A stretch of DNA of 60,000 nt from Membranipora membranacea (GCA_914767715.1 OU612069.1:6202001-6262000), one strand, 5' to 3'. Positions 37,008 to 48,141 are shown, counted from the first letter of the stretch. The notes: generated from the sequence alone by a model not told the origin. Numbers and translations are program-made.

Positions 37008-39720
37008 TTTGCCAGTTGCTTATGTAACTTTCTGCATGCAGAAGAACAAGTGGATATGAATGGATGATTGATGGTGGTGGTCACAGCTAAGGAGTATATA
37101 TTCTGTTATATACTCTGCTTCTGGCTGCTATTTTACCCTTAAAGTAAGTTCTCCCGATTGTGTAAAAGTGATATCAGCTAAATTTATTGGCTATGGTAAC
37201 CGTTGTCGTCAAAATGTGACATAGGTTTAAATCACAAAGCGACTCATAGGAAATTTACACTTTCACCGTTTCCTAAGAACTATCCATTAAGGTTAGCTGA
37301 GTAGAATAAGATTGAGCATTGTCAAGCTTGATTTTATGTAGGAATGAGGAAGCATATCGTCCGCTAGGCTAGGCTAACCAATTGATATGAACTGTAATGA
37401 GATCTATGACTCATTAAAACTGATTACAGCAACCTTACTAATACTGTTGCCTAGAGCTCAGTTTTAGATATAAATTCCTGTGCCAGCATGAATACAAAAT
37501 TTGGCACACCAACCTTCACTGTTTAACTTTGTCCTACGTGTTGGCATTACGATGAAAGAAAACTGTCAAACGCCCATGAAATTTGACCTTATCGACATGG
37601 TGTGCGTATAATGCACTTCAAAAGCACTGTAACACCGCCTTGCAAGCGGCAGCAAACCTCAAGCGTTTATATCAAGTGCTGGGGCCAGTTTTGTGCTGCA
37701 ATACCAACTAGCTATCGGAGTACTTGAGTGACCTCTGTACCACACCAGTCTAGCGTGTAGGCTACATTATTGTGACAGTATTCTGTATAAAAAAGTATGA
37801 GCTTGTTGTTCGAACTGCACCACTAGCACTGGCACTGGCCCTGGCCCTGGCCCTGGCACTGGCACTAGCACTAGTACTGGCAATAGCAATCGCGATAGCA
37901 ATAGCAATAAGGACATGAACCCAATCTAGACACCAGCTTTCTATTACTCATACAAATCCATCTTTGTGTAGCAATAGGCCATCTAGACAATATAAATTGG
38001 TGTTTAAGTTAAGGTTGTAGCTTGATACATTTTTGAGCACCATCGAGACAAGCACAATGTAGGGTTATAGTGTTATAGGCTCTAGATGTCATGCCATCTA
38101 TTGGGACAGCGTACTATTCGTACTACTTTTGCATGAAGGTAATAGTGGAGCAATATCGTAATATCAAGCGCCACAAAATAGGAATGAGGATGAAAACACT
38201 GTGCAACAATTCTCTCCTCAAAACCGTTTTACTGCAACCCTGCGTATGTGGTGGCCTATACAACATTTCCAATTGGTGTCAATTGTATTTATTAATTGTG
38301 GAAGAGTAATCACATATGATCTCCTATGTAAAAATAACAAGGAAGTTATTTTGCTTGCTATCCAAGCTAGTTGTTATCCACTGTATGATGTGTGGCTATT
38401 TCTAAACTCACAGCAACAATACTAAAACTGTTGCCTGGAGGTCATACTAATCAATCTAAACTCCTGCGGGTATCATGAATAAAATAATTGGCACTGCACC
38501 CTTCACTGTTCAGTTTCGTGGTCAATGATTATCATGAAGATGAAAATTGACTGTGAAATAACAGGGAAGAATCAATGTAAGTTGATTACTACAGTAGATG
38601 AATGCACTTTAATAATATTTTATTATCAGTTGTCAACAAACACAAACCAAGGATGTTTTTCTTTGCACTTCCATTGCGAAAGCTTCAAGTCTTCCGGCAG
38701 TATGCAAATGTACTTTGGGGGGGATTTCGTAATGCGTTGTGCCACAAAATTCCTTCCGACCTCGGGAAGTTCCCCATCAAGTGAGAATGAGGATGTTTTT
38801 GCTATATTGGATAACAACGCTGCAGTGCTGGCTCGTGAAAAACTAACTAACTAACTTGCAATCTCATCTTTGGTCTGCTAGATTATGTAAAATTCAGTGC
38901 CGATAATGGTTATTGAGGTTGGCAGAGCCTTCGGCCATTCATGTTGTGTGATGATGTCACTCCGATGAAAAGCAGTCAATTCAAGATTATATTGGTCTGT
39001 ATGAGTATAAATATTAAAAAGCTCTGCTATGGGTCTTTGAATATTCCTGTTATAATGTAGAGTGACCACTGTCCTGGTGACAGCATTGATAAGATAAGCT
39101 TACCTTGTATCTGTAGTCAGCAGACGGAAATGAAGGTGATCCACGTAATCCTCTCTGTCTCTACCAGTAATATAAGTCTGTAGCAGTGGTCAACATCCTA
39201 TGATTTCTGATTTTCCAGTACTACCAGTACATGTCTACACAGGGTATCCAGCTTTGAGAAGTTAATATCTGTTTTCTAGTGATGTAGATGGCTTGATTCT
39301 ATATGATATAAACACAGAGTAACAGTAAATATCCTTCCTCTGGCCTTGACTTGTTGTTATACAATGGCAGGCGGTGCATTGTGTCTCTAATTCATCATCT
39401 ATGGCAACCTTTCAATTGCGCAATATGATGAGATACTAATGAACAAGCGCACACCAAGGGGCGTAAAGAAGTTACAAACCTCCCCTTGTTTGCAAACAGT
39501 TCATGATGAGACTAATATGTCTATGTTTGATTGTGTAATTTTCTATTGTGCATTGACAAGGACTGCTCTATCAAGTATTGTCTCATTCAATGTGTTGAAC
39601 GGTGGGTGGAACCAGTAATCTGTACTGATGCTTTATTTTATATTACTACACCTGCTGCTTGTATCACTAGCCAAAACATTTGTGACAGACGTTAATCAAA
39701 CATTGATACTGATATCAGTT
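37008..39720. repeat. Tandem duplication unit P-X, copy 2
   Basis: Begins with the same GATTTGCCAGTTGCTTATG as 34444. Unlike copy 1, its X part continues without a break into block Y. Confidence 0.85.
37818..37909. repeat. Hexanucleotide tract, copy 2
   Basis: GCACTG/CTGGCC hexamers followed by AATAGC-like units; the partner of 35268-35370. Confidence 0.9.
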
Positions 39721-39949
39721 TACATCGAAATCAGTCATGGAATAGCGACCCTACTGGATCTGAGCCAAACTATGTTAGCTGTTGTATAACAGAAGTCCCA
39801 AAGAGGATATTGTGGCTGTTAATTCAAAGCTATGGATATTATTCAATTGATACACTATGACAAACTTGTCTCAAAGGTGTAGTGGGGGGGGGGACAAGTT
39901 AAGTTAGTTGGATTAAACAGGAAGTGAGTTTCAACCATAAGGCTAGTTT

Positions 39950-40018
39950 CGGGAGGGCATTGGCAAAGTGGTTGATAAAGAAATGCTACTACCAGCTCTC
40001 CGGACACCGTTCAAGCTG
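39950..40018. mobile_element. Half copy of the foldback family
   Basis: GGCAAAGTGGTTGAT, then AAATGCTACTACCAGC and GTTCAAGC match the right arm of the elements at 22305-22418 and 42212-42317. The left arm is missing. Confidence 0.55.
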
Positions 40019-40445
40019 ATGTTATGTTCATGTGTTGTGCTTGATTTGCTGTCAGTATATTGTTTGAGTTAGCGATCTAACACCCAGGCTCAGCTCAGGT
40101 ACCCTGTGTCAGGGTGGTTACCCTGTAAACTCCTCCCACATTGTAAGGCAAAGGATATGGTTAAATATGTCTAGGGCTACACATCCTTGCCATTGCAAAC
40201 CTTCCATCATGTAACTAGAAACAAACGATGTTAGAATAGGTTTGGATTTGGTATATTTTGCGGTGACGGAGTTGTAATGAAGTGCCTTTATAATGGTAAT
40301 ATTTTATTTTCTTGTCAAAATCACAGGAGACGGCAGGTTAATGCATATTTCAAGAGAACTCAAACGCTAGCTATTGCTAATGGTAATCATATCATTAGGA
40401 AAGTCACTATTGGGAAGGATGGGAAGGCATGGTGGCAATTGTAAT

Positions 40446-40788
40446 GTTATTTGAGACTGGTTTTAGAGGTGGAAGGCTGGCTAAACAGATAAAAACTCAT
40501 TTTGTGTGTGGATGGTGTGACGGCGAGATGGAGCACTCTGTCAGCACGCTTGCCGCTCACTGCCAACGGTCGGTGCGACAGTAGATTTTAGTTTTGAGCC
40601 CTGTTAGGAGGTATTTTCAGGTCGATCGTTCTATATCAGCTCCCTGTAATCTCGGTGTCTCTCTCCTGACTCGATGCATGTTGATGAGGTGTAGAATACT
40701 TACAGAAATGAGATTAGCTGGCCGTTTCTATGTAATGCAACTGATTAGATGTCATGATGATCTGATAGCTCTGTTTTCATATAAGTAA
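40446..40788 (+). pseudogene. Duplicated open frame with Cys-x2-Cys...His pattern, copy 1
   Basis: The frame reads VMLFETGFRGGRLAKQ, then HFVCGWCDGEMEHSVSTLAA followed by HCQRS, then a stop, then more open sequence to 40788. CxxC followed about 16 residues later by His is faintly like a BED zinc finger of transposases, but the spacing after the His is wrong. Copy 2 (42720-43043) lacks the stop. Probably a transposon remnant, or chance. Confidence 0.25.
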
Positions 40789-41304
40789 TACAATACCAAA
40801 TACATCAAGGTCGACCTGTAAGATGTTGGTTAAGTCTTTTTCTTCAGCCCGACATACCAACTGGAATGCAGAGCAAACAAAATATACTTTTATTTGGCCA
40901 TTGATGGTATTTCCAACTGAACTGAAATATATAATTATTCTAATTTATCTTCCTAATTTGGTAAACCACTTTATGTGAGGTGATGTACGCTGTAAGTTGA
41001 TGATTTCAATGGAATAGAAAGCAGGTGAAGAATCAAGGGCAATGCCTCAGGCGGAGGACACCTTCATTTAGATTGTTGTCGAATGTTTCTAAATTTATTT
41101 TTTTCATAGTTACAAATTAGAGAGAGTGTTGTTGGCTGTGACAAAATAGTGGCTATCTAAAACACCACCCAATGATGCACTCCAGGCCTAAATAAAACAA
41201 TATAATAAATAAAGTATGTCTATTGGTAATGGTAAGTGGTAAGTGGAGGACAGGAAACTTCAGTGTATAACATTTACATAGAATTGTGAAGGTCATGACG
41301 TCAT

Positions 41305-41601
41305 TCAAGCTCCACCAAACTTGATATCCCAAACAGTATGGGGCAAGAGGTAAGCAGATTCCTGTCTTGTCACAATTGGGTGATTGCAGACTGGATCAGT
41401 CTCATCGTTACTGTGAGTATAACGCAATATTGGAGCATCCAGATATCTGGCCTTCAATTTTTTAGTTGTAGCCCCGTGCTCAAAAAGAGGAAGTCCGAAA
41501 AGAAACTGTGATATATTTGGGTTTGATGGATTTCTCCGTTGAGTTAAAAAGATAATTTGCCCAATATATCCTTCTTCTGGCCTTGACTTGTTGCTATACA
41601 A
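41305..41601 (-). pseudogene. Unassigned open frame conserved in both X-Y units (copy 1)
   Basis: This 98-codon minus-strand frame ends TDPVCNHPIVTRQESAYLLP and then HTVWDIKFGGA. In copy 2 (43608-43750) the last 54 codons or so keep the frame and the stop, with a handful of replacements, while the upstream part is disrupted. I do not recognise it. It may be the end of a transposon protein. Confidence 0.3.
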
Positions 41602-42211
41602 TGGCAGGCGGTGCAGATATTAACACTGCATTGTGTCTCTAATTCATCATCTCTGGCGACCTCTGAATTGCCCAATAAATGATGAAATATAAATGAACAA
41701 GCGCATACCAAGGGGCGTAAAGAAATTACAAACCTCCCCTTGTTTGCAAACAGTTCATGATGAGATTAATATGTCTATGTTTGATTGTGTAATTCTCTAT
41801 TGTGCATTGACAAGGGCTGCTCTATCAAGTATTGTCTCATTCATTATGTTGTACGGTGAGTGCAACCAGTAATCTGTACTGATGTTTTCTTTTAAAATAC
41901 TACACCTGTTGCTTGTATCAATAGCCAAAACATTTGTGACAGATGTCAATCAACCATTGATATTGTTGATATCGGTTTACATCGAAATCAGTCATGGAAT
42001 ACAGACCCTACTGGATCTGAGCCAAATTATGTTAGTTGTTGTATAACAATGCGGATATTTTGGCTGTAAATTCAAAGCTACAGATATTATTCAATTGATA
42101 TGCTATGACAAACTTGTCTCAATGATGTAGTGGAGGGGAAAGTCAAGTTTTAATGTCAAGTTAGTTGGATTAAACAGGAAGTGAGTTTTAACCATGAGGC
42201 TAGTTTTAGGA

Positions 42212-42317
42212 CTTAAAAGGTGTCGAGAGAGCCGGTAGTAGCATTGGCATTGGCATTGGCATTGGCAAAGTGGCTGATTTTGAAATGCTACCACCAGCAC
42301 TCCCGACATCATTTAAG
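42212..42317. mobile_element. Foldback element with GCATTG repeats at its centre
   Basis: The left part CTTAAAAGGTGTCGAGAG with GCCGGTAGTAGCATT is inverted in the right part AATGCTACCACCAGC with CTCCCGACATCATTTAAG. The middle contains four GCATTG hexamers (42241-42265). It belongs to the same family as 22305-22418. Confidence 0.7.
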
Positions 42318-42719
42318 CGCTGATCATGTGTTGTGCTTGATTCACTGCCAGTATTTTGTCTGAGTGAGCGATTTAACAACCAGGCTCAGCTCAGGTGCCT
42401 GTGTCAGGATGGTTACCCTGTACAATCCTCCACCATTATCAGGCAAATGATATTGTTAAATATGTCTTGGGCTACACATCCTTGCCATTGCAAACCTTCC
42501 ATCATGTAACTAAAAAAAAACGGTGTTGAAATAGGTTTGATTTTGGTATTTTTTGCGGTGACAGAGTTGTAATAAAATGCCCTTATAATGGTAATATTAT
42601 ATTTTCATGTCAAAATCGCAGGAGGAGGCAGTTTAATGCATATTCAAGAGAACTCAAATGCTAAATATTGGTAATCACATTTTTAATAAAATCACTCCTG
42701 GGAATGATGGAGAGGGAGG

Positions 42720-43043
42720 GTGGCAATTGTAATGTTATTTGAGACCGATTTTAGAGGTGGAAGGCTGGCTAAACAGAAAAAAACTAATTTTGTGTGTGGA
42801 TGGTGTCACTACGAGATGGAGCGCTCTGTTAGCATGCTTACAGCACACTGCCAGCGGTTGGTGCCACAAGAGCTTTTAGTTTTGAGTCGTGTTAGGAGAT
42901 CTTTTCAGGTCGATTGTTTCATATCCAGCCCCTGTATCCTCGGTGTCTCTCTCCTGACTCGAAGATCACATACTGGCAAGATGCGTGCAGAATACTCACA
43001 GAATAAGATTAGCTGGCCGTTTCTATGTAATGCAACCAATTAG
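42720..43043 (+). pseudogene. Duplicated open frame with Cys-x2-Cys...His pattern, copy 2
   Basis: A 107-codon open frame includes FVCGWCHYEMERSVSMLTAH and SRVRRSFQVD. It is the better-preserved partner of 40446-40788. No known family is recognised with confidence. Confidence 0.25.
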
Positions 43044-43928
43044 ATGTCATGATGATCTGATAGCTCTGTTTTAATATAAGCATTACAATACCAAATACAT
43101 GGAGGTCGACCTGTAAGATGTTGGGTAAGTCTTTTTCCTAAGCCTGACAGGACAACTGGAATGCAGAGCAACCAGTAATACTTTTATTTGGCCATTGTTT
43201 GTATTTCGAATTCAACTGAAATATATACTATTCTAATTTATCTCCCTTATTTGGTAAACCACTATGTGAGATGATATACGCTTAAGTCGATGATTTCAGT
43301 TGAATAGAGAGCAGGTGAAGAATCAAGAGCGATGCCTCTGACGGAAGACACCTTCATTTAGATTGCTGTCGAGTGTTTCTAAATTTGTTTTTTTCATATT
43401 TACAAATTAGAGAGAGTGTTGCTGGCTGTGACAAAGTAGTGGCTATCTAAAGCACCACCCACCCAATGATGCACTCCAGGCCTATATAAACCAATATAAT
43501 AAATTAATTATGTCTATTGGTAATGTTAAGTGGTAAGTGTAATACAGGAAACTTCAGTGTATAACATTTACATAGAATTGTGAAGGTCATGAACCTCATT
43601 CAAGCTCCACCAAACTTGATATCCCAAACAGTATGGGGTAAGAGGTAAGCAGATTCCTGTCTTGGCACAATTGGGTGATTGCACACTGGATCAGTCTCAT
43701 CGTTACTGTACGTATAATGAGATATTGGAGCATCCAGACATATGGCCTTCAATTTGGAGTTGTGACCCAGTGCTCAAAAAGAGAACAAGTCCGAAAAGAA
43801 ACTGTGATATATTTGTGTTTCATGGATTTCTTCGTTGAGGTAAAAGATAATTTGTAAGTTATTATAATTTATATATGATGTGTGTTATGAAAAGTTCTAA
43901 GTTCAACATTCTTACAATCAGATAATCT

Positions 43929-44234
43929 ATGCAGTCACACCTGACATCACCAAAAAGTGATTTAAGTGAAAGCGTTATATTTTGTATATATTGTGCTATC
44001 ACCAATTCTAAATTAGGCCATCAAAAAATGGAGGTGTTGATATCTGTAGTAAACCAAACCCTCTTATATATTTATGATAGAATAACCACGAACGGCAACA
44101 ACCTGAGAGGTGCTGTAGAGAATATATGGAAGGTAATAGCAGTAGAGCTTGGAAATAGAGGTTATCCTGACATGACATCAATAGTATGGCATCTGAAAAT
44201 CAATTTTGCAATAGATCGAAATTTTATTTGGTAA
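43929..44234 (+). CDS. Uncharacterised open frame, possibly Myb/SANT-like remnant
   Basis: This 101-codon frame contains MEVLISVVNQTLLYIYDRIT, then NLRGAVENIWKVIAVELGNR and MTSIVWHLKINFAI. The spacing of a Leu-rich first helix, a central W-K-I-A-EL helix and a third helix recalls the Myb/SANT-like domains found in Harbinger-type transposon proteins and some insect regulators. The resemblance is by eye only. No promoter, splice partner or second copy was seen; it is single-copy next to the tandem array. It could be a host exon, a transposon fragment or chance. Confidence 0.25.
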   Translation: MQSHLTSPKSDLSESVIFCIYCAITNSKLGHQKMEVLISVVNQTLLYIYDRITTNGNNLRGAVENIWKVIAVELGNRGYPDMTSIVWHLKINFAIDRNFIW

Positions 44235-45784
44235 AAATCAAGATGGAGAGCACATTCAACATGGCCTTTGTTTGCCCTTAAAATCCCATCGGTCAATCTA
44301 GGCACCTGACCCATAACCCCATTTAAATCAACAGACTGACTGTTTCGTACAATTAATATGGCTGTCTAGTAGTGAGATCGGTCGATCCTCCGATACTGGG
44401 CGTCGACCTGTAATAAAATCACTGTGTATAGTCACAGCTTCATTGCTGAGAAGAACATACAGAGTTTAAAAAACCAGCTAGCCATGTACTTGTGATTAAG
44501 AGGTCGGATTTGCGTTTGAAATTGGCTTATTTTTATAGGAAAAACAAAATTGAGTCCACTGACTGCCAGTGAGTTTTTCTTGCAAGCGACCAACATGGTG
44601 TCACATGAACAATTTCCCGAAAAATAGCAATATTTACTGAAATTTCATGCTTAAGGTAGAGCCACGTGGGTCAGCATATATGTATTGACTTTCTATATGC
44701 TGTTGGAAAGCTCTCGAGACAAGGAAATGTGAATCCAAATTAAAGTATAGCTGCTTCATTTGACCTTGCGCTATTCACCAAAGCAATGACATTTCGTGTC
44801 AATAGTTCGGGTGATTGAAGCAATATAGTGGTGGTGTGGTGGAGATTGATGGCCTGAAACTGCAGTTACAGGCGAATTCGTCTTACTACAAGATGAGACA
44901 AATCGAGGAATTCTATTGATGAGAAGAATCGCAAAATCTCGACTAAAAACACAATTTTCTACAACCTTTGAAAATTGATGTCTGTTTATAACATAGTATA
45001 AGTGCTCACACTCTGTCAGAGTAGCCTAAAATGAAACTCAAGGGCAGACTTTCAGCACTTCAACTTTGCCATTACTTAACTAACACCTACATCATTAACA
45101 CACCTATTATGTCAAAATACCAAAGCTGATAATATACATTGAGGGCTGGAAGTGTTTGAATGAGATGCTCGTCAACACACAGGGGTGGCTTCACGTTGTG
45201 GGGCCGGCCATGAGGAGGTTGCACTAGAGAACGCCTCAAAATAGCGCTTGACTCAAGGTTTCTAGCTGAAGAACTGTGTATTGTGCAGTGGTATGTGCAC
45301 TGCTGTATGTATGTTGTATGTATGAATGAGAATACAACGTAAACAGCAGTCATACAGGTCAAGGCAAAGACCTCATGCTGCATAAGAGTGTTAATACCAT
45401 GACCATGGAAAGAAAACTCCTGAAAACATCAATAGAGAATAAAATTGCATTTATCAAAAAATTTGCAGAATAGTAAAAACGTTGAACCTATGATTGCAAA
45501 ACTGAATTGAGCTCGGCATCCAAGCGACCACAATACTCTAATCGCTTAAAAAGTGTTTAACCCATATGATATTTCTATGCCAAAACTGGAAAGACATCTC
45601 ATACATACACTTAATAATATACTATTCTAAAAAACTTTTTATACAACAGAGATCTGATTTTTCCAATTTTTTCTTTCTTGTCAGTATTAACAACGTATTT
45701 CGTGACAAATTTTTGTCTATGATAGTAATAAATCCATCCATCCATCCATATAATAAGAGTAATATATAATAACATTTTGTCATC
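44235..45784. other. Intergenic, downstream of PPCDC
   Basis: No gene is recognised. A minus-strand open frame at 45087-45383 has no known motif. A CATC microsatellite lies at 45735-45748. I could not point to a convincing polyadenylation signal for PPCDC. Confidence 0.45.
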
Positions 45785-46036
45785 TTACACGCCGGGAACC
45801 TCAGGTTGAGACAGAACGTCACACAATTTATCAGTGATTGTCTTTACTTCTGCCATAGCCCCATTTCCTTTATCTCCACAGGCTAACAGTTTGGATACAG
45901 GAGGTATCTCAGTGTACCCCCAACTTATAAGAGTGTCTATATGAGGTTTTGTTATTGGGTGCTCCAGCATACGAGTGTTCATAGCTGCAGCAAACAGGAG
46001 AGGCTTGTTAATATCCCACGCTCTAACTGTACAAGT
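45785..46036 (-). CDS. PPCDC: Phosphopantothenoylcysteine decarboxylase, exon 3 (C-terminus)
   Basis: The acceptor TTTATAG precedes ACTTGTACAGTTAG, and 83 codons run to TAA at 45785. It encodes VRAWDINKPLLFAAAMNTRM with LEHPIT, matching the family's PAMNxxMWxHP block (substrate clamp), and LLACGDKGNGAMAEV, matching the flexible flap whose Cys acts in the decarboxylation. The segment ends TITDKLCDVL. All expected C-terminal blocks are present, so the protein appears functional. The exons total 196 codons, close to animal PPCDC length. Confidence 0.92.
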   Translation of the reverse strand, partial: TCTVRAWDINKPLLFAAAMNTRMLEHPITKPHIDTLISWGYTEIPPVSKLLACGDKGNGAMAEVKTITDKLCDVLSQPEVPGV

Positions 46037-46935
46037 CTATAAACACAAAAATTAAATTAAGTTAAAAAAACATAAAACTGTGATTTCACATCGACCAGAA
46101 AGTAGGCTATAGATTAAATATTGGAGCCTCAAAATCGCAGTCAGTTCTGCAAGCATTTTCGAAGATACAGGATCGCTCGTAAAGATGGAGATAGGTTTCC
46201 TGCTGACCATAAAAGACTAGAGAAACTTTATATCAATGATACTTGAAAGTAAATCCAAGGATATACAAATTCAGATCTAGCCATGTTGCATATCATAGCA
46301 AAGAGCATGCTGTGCTTAATGGTTGTCACGGGAACAAGATGCTAAAACACACCATGTCAAGAGCTCCAGTGACCCATACTGATGCTTTCCGATGGATTTA
46401 CAAAACAACTTCTTGACTGCACAAAATGAAATAGAAGATTATTAGTGCCATATCACTCGGGCATTTGGGACATTTGGAAGTTTTGGGAAAGTTTTGTCCC
46501 GAAATATCCTAGCACCTGAGATATGAATAATCACCGTGATGAATCGTGAGTAATGTGCTGTGCATTAAAGCTCGGACAATTTCAAAAACTACCAACATTT
46601 CCTAAAATTTTGAGACACTCCTTAGATACATACATATAGTGTGGAATCTGGTTTTGAATTTACTTTGGTCATTATAAAGAACTTTAAATTTTGACGTATC
46701 GTATATTACATCATAAGACTACCCGACAGGCAGAAAGGTTGCCATTGAATCATTGATTTTTCTAATGGAAAAATATTACCTCCATTATTCATAAGGTATT
46801 CCTCTACCGTAATCCCTGACCTATAGATAGAGCGATTTATAAGTGAAGGCGGCTGTAAGAGAGTAGCATATAGACGCGACTATCATTTGAAGCATTTTTA
46901 TATTTAGCTTGGATTAAAACCTCTTGTAACCACCG

Positions 46936-46995
46936 AAGCTGAATAGCTCAGTGGTAAAGTGTGCGACTGTACAAAATTCAAATTTTGCAACAATC
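46936..46995 (+). repeat. tRNA-like (SINE head) sequence in PPCDC intron 2
   Basis: GAATAGCTCAGTGGTAAAGT is a good A-box/D-arm sequence, followed by GTGCGACTGT and a weak B-box-like AATTCAAATTTTG. The acceptor stem does not pair, so it is not a working tRNA. Confidence 0.45.
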
Positions 46996-47038
46996 GGCAT
47001 ATCATATCTCTCTCACAGTCTTTCAAAATAAATAAAAC

Positions 47039-47191
47039 ATGCCAAGAACCTCATACACCACTCAGCAGAAACTGGAAGTATTGAGAACAGTTGAAAAGAA
47101 TAACAACCTTGACAAGACTGCAAGGGAAATGAACATTAATAGACGCTTAATTCAAAGATGGAGAGCTTCCAAACATCAACTACTGATATGA
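47039..47191 (+). pseudogene. pogo/CENP-B-like helix-turn-helix transposase fragment
   Basis: A 50-codon frame from ATG reads MPRTSYTTQQKLEVLRTVEK, then NNLDKTAREMNINRRLIQRW and RASKHQLL before a stop. The basic start, KLEVL helix, TAREMNI turn and RRLIQRW recognition helix fit the N-terminal DNA-binding domain of pogo/Tigger-type transposases. The rest of the transposase is absent. At 47345-47424 the sequence ends ...GGGATTACAGTA, which may be the 3' inverted end of the same non-autonomous element. It lies inside PPCDC intron 2 on the opposite strand. Confidence 0.6.
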
Positions 47192-47212
47192 TTCACTTAT
47201 AAGACACGGTGA

Positions 47213-47338
47213 CTTATAGCTGTGGGGTGTCTTATAGCTGTGGGGTGTCTTATAGCTGTGGGGTGTCTTATAGCTGTGGGGTGTCTTATAGCTGTGGGGT
47301 GTCTTATAGCTGTGGGGTGTCTTATAGCTGTGGGGTGT
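47213..47338. repeat. 18-bp minisatellite, about 7 units
   Basis: The unit CTTATAGCTGTGGGGTGT is repeated about seven times with no or almost no change. It expands a sequence resembling the subterminal part of the pogo-like element (GGTGACTTATAG at 47208 against GGTGACATATAG at 47394). Its uniformity suggests recent expansion. Confidence 0.95.
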
Positions 47339-47524
47339 CTTATAACTGGAGCATTTTTATTTTTTCTGAGGGGGGTGATTCACTTACAAGTCCGGTGACA
47401 TATAGGTGAGGGATTACAGTATAAACAAATCCTCAAAGCCACAGAAGTTAAAACTTACAAATTTTATAATTTTCGCACAGTCACTTAATACAACTTTCTA
47501 AATGTTTTTACCCTGTGAGTTATT

Positions 47525-47612
47525 AGGGCGGGGGAGGGGGGGAGACTGTAGGGATATCTGGGGGAGACTGTGGGGATATCAGCGGGTGGGGGGATCGAGA
47601 CTGGGGGTTTTA
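47525..47612 (+). other. G-rich tract with quadruplex potential
   Basis: Several runs of three or more G occur within 90 bases (GGCGGGGGAGGGGGGGA, CTGGGGGAGA, GTGGGGGGA, CTGGGGGT), next to the splice donor of PPCDC exon 2, which is on the other strand. Intronic for PPCDC. Confidence 0.7.
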
Positions 47613-47627
47613 GAAAGTTTCACTCAC

Positions 47628-47756
47628 CAGTAGATTGTCACAGAGGCCATTAGCTATCTTTGCTAGAGTGTTAGCGCTCAGGGGAGCGATCAACATTACA
47701 TCCGCCCATTTACCGAGCTCTATGTGCAGAACGTCATCACCAAGTTTACTCCAGGC
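47628..47756 (-). CDS. PPCDC: Phosphopantothenoylcysteine decarboxylase, exon 2
   Basis: The exon is 129 nt, phase 0 at both ends, with acceptor TTTGTTGCAG and donor CTACTG|GTGAG. It encodes AWSKLGDDVLHIELGKWADV, then MLIAPLSANTLAKIANGLCD and NLL. The His of VLHIEL is the conserved active-site His, and APLSANTLAKIANG holds the conserved Asn and FMN-contacting loop of the HFCD flavoprotein family. The enzyme uses FMN to decarboxylate 4'-phosphopantothenoylcysteine to 4'-phosphopantetheine in coenzyme A synthesis; animal PPCDC works as a trimer in the cytosol. Confidence 0.93.
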
Positions 47757-48141
47757 CTGCAACAAATATAAATATCAGTATCTGCAGGGTCGAATATCTA
47801 CTTTTATTCATATGTGAAATGTTAGGTCTTCAACAATTGTAGTGTGGAGCCTGGGTGCTAAGTTGACGTGCAAGAATCTCTAGCTGACTGTATCAATTCA
47901 GTCACAACTCTGTGATCTATATACAGACAACTAATTGCGATTATTAAACTGTTAAGATCATAGCCTTGGAAAGGGTTACATAAAAATAAATTTAGAGAGA
48001 ACATAGATCAAGTTTGATCCATTTTTCCAGTGTTAGAATAGCCCCCCACCCCCCCCACTGGCACATGTGATCTCAGTGTTGCACAACAGCATATTTTACC
48101 AAGGAGACATCTATAGAGATGAAAACATAAAAAAATCTGCT

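Larger units (their letters stand above)
39345..41574. repeat. Tandem duplication unit X-Y, copy 1
   Basis: X starts CTGGCCTTGACTTGTTG and Y continues through ACAAACTTGTCTCAA, GAAACTGTGATATATTTG and on to the next X at about 41575. Copy 2 is at 41575-43857. Confidence 0.85.
41575..43857. repeat. Tandem duplication unit X-Y, copy 2
   Basis: Matches 39345-41574. It ends at GATAATTTG, after which unique sequence begins. Confidence 0.85.

Noticed and set aside
35954-38854. Open frames shared by both P-X units (MQMYFGG...TSGSSPS...ENEDVF)
   Set aside because: The frame is broken by a stop upstream in copy 1, amino-acid differences are about as common as expected for neutral change, and no domain is visible. 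Probably a chance frame preserved by recent duplication.
45087-45383. Minus-strand 98-codon frame downstream of PPCDC
   Set aside because: No motif, no splice partner and no repeat copy; it contains a hydrophobic stretch but nothing diagnostic.
46936-46995. Functional tRNA gene
   Set aside because: The A box is good but the B box is weak and the acceptor stem does not pair. Called tRNA-like only.
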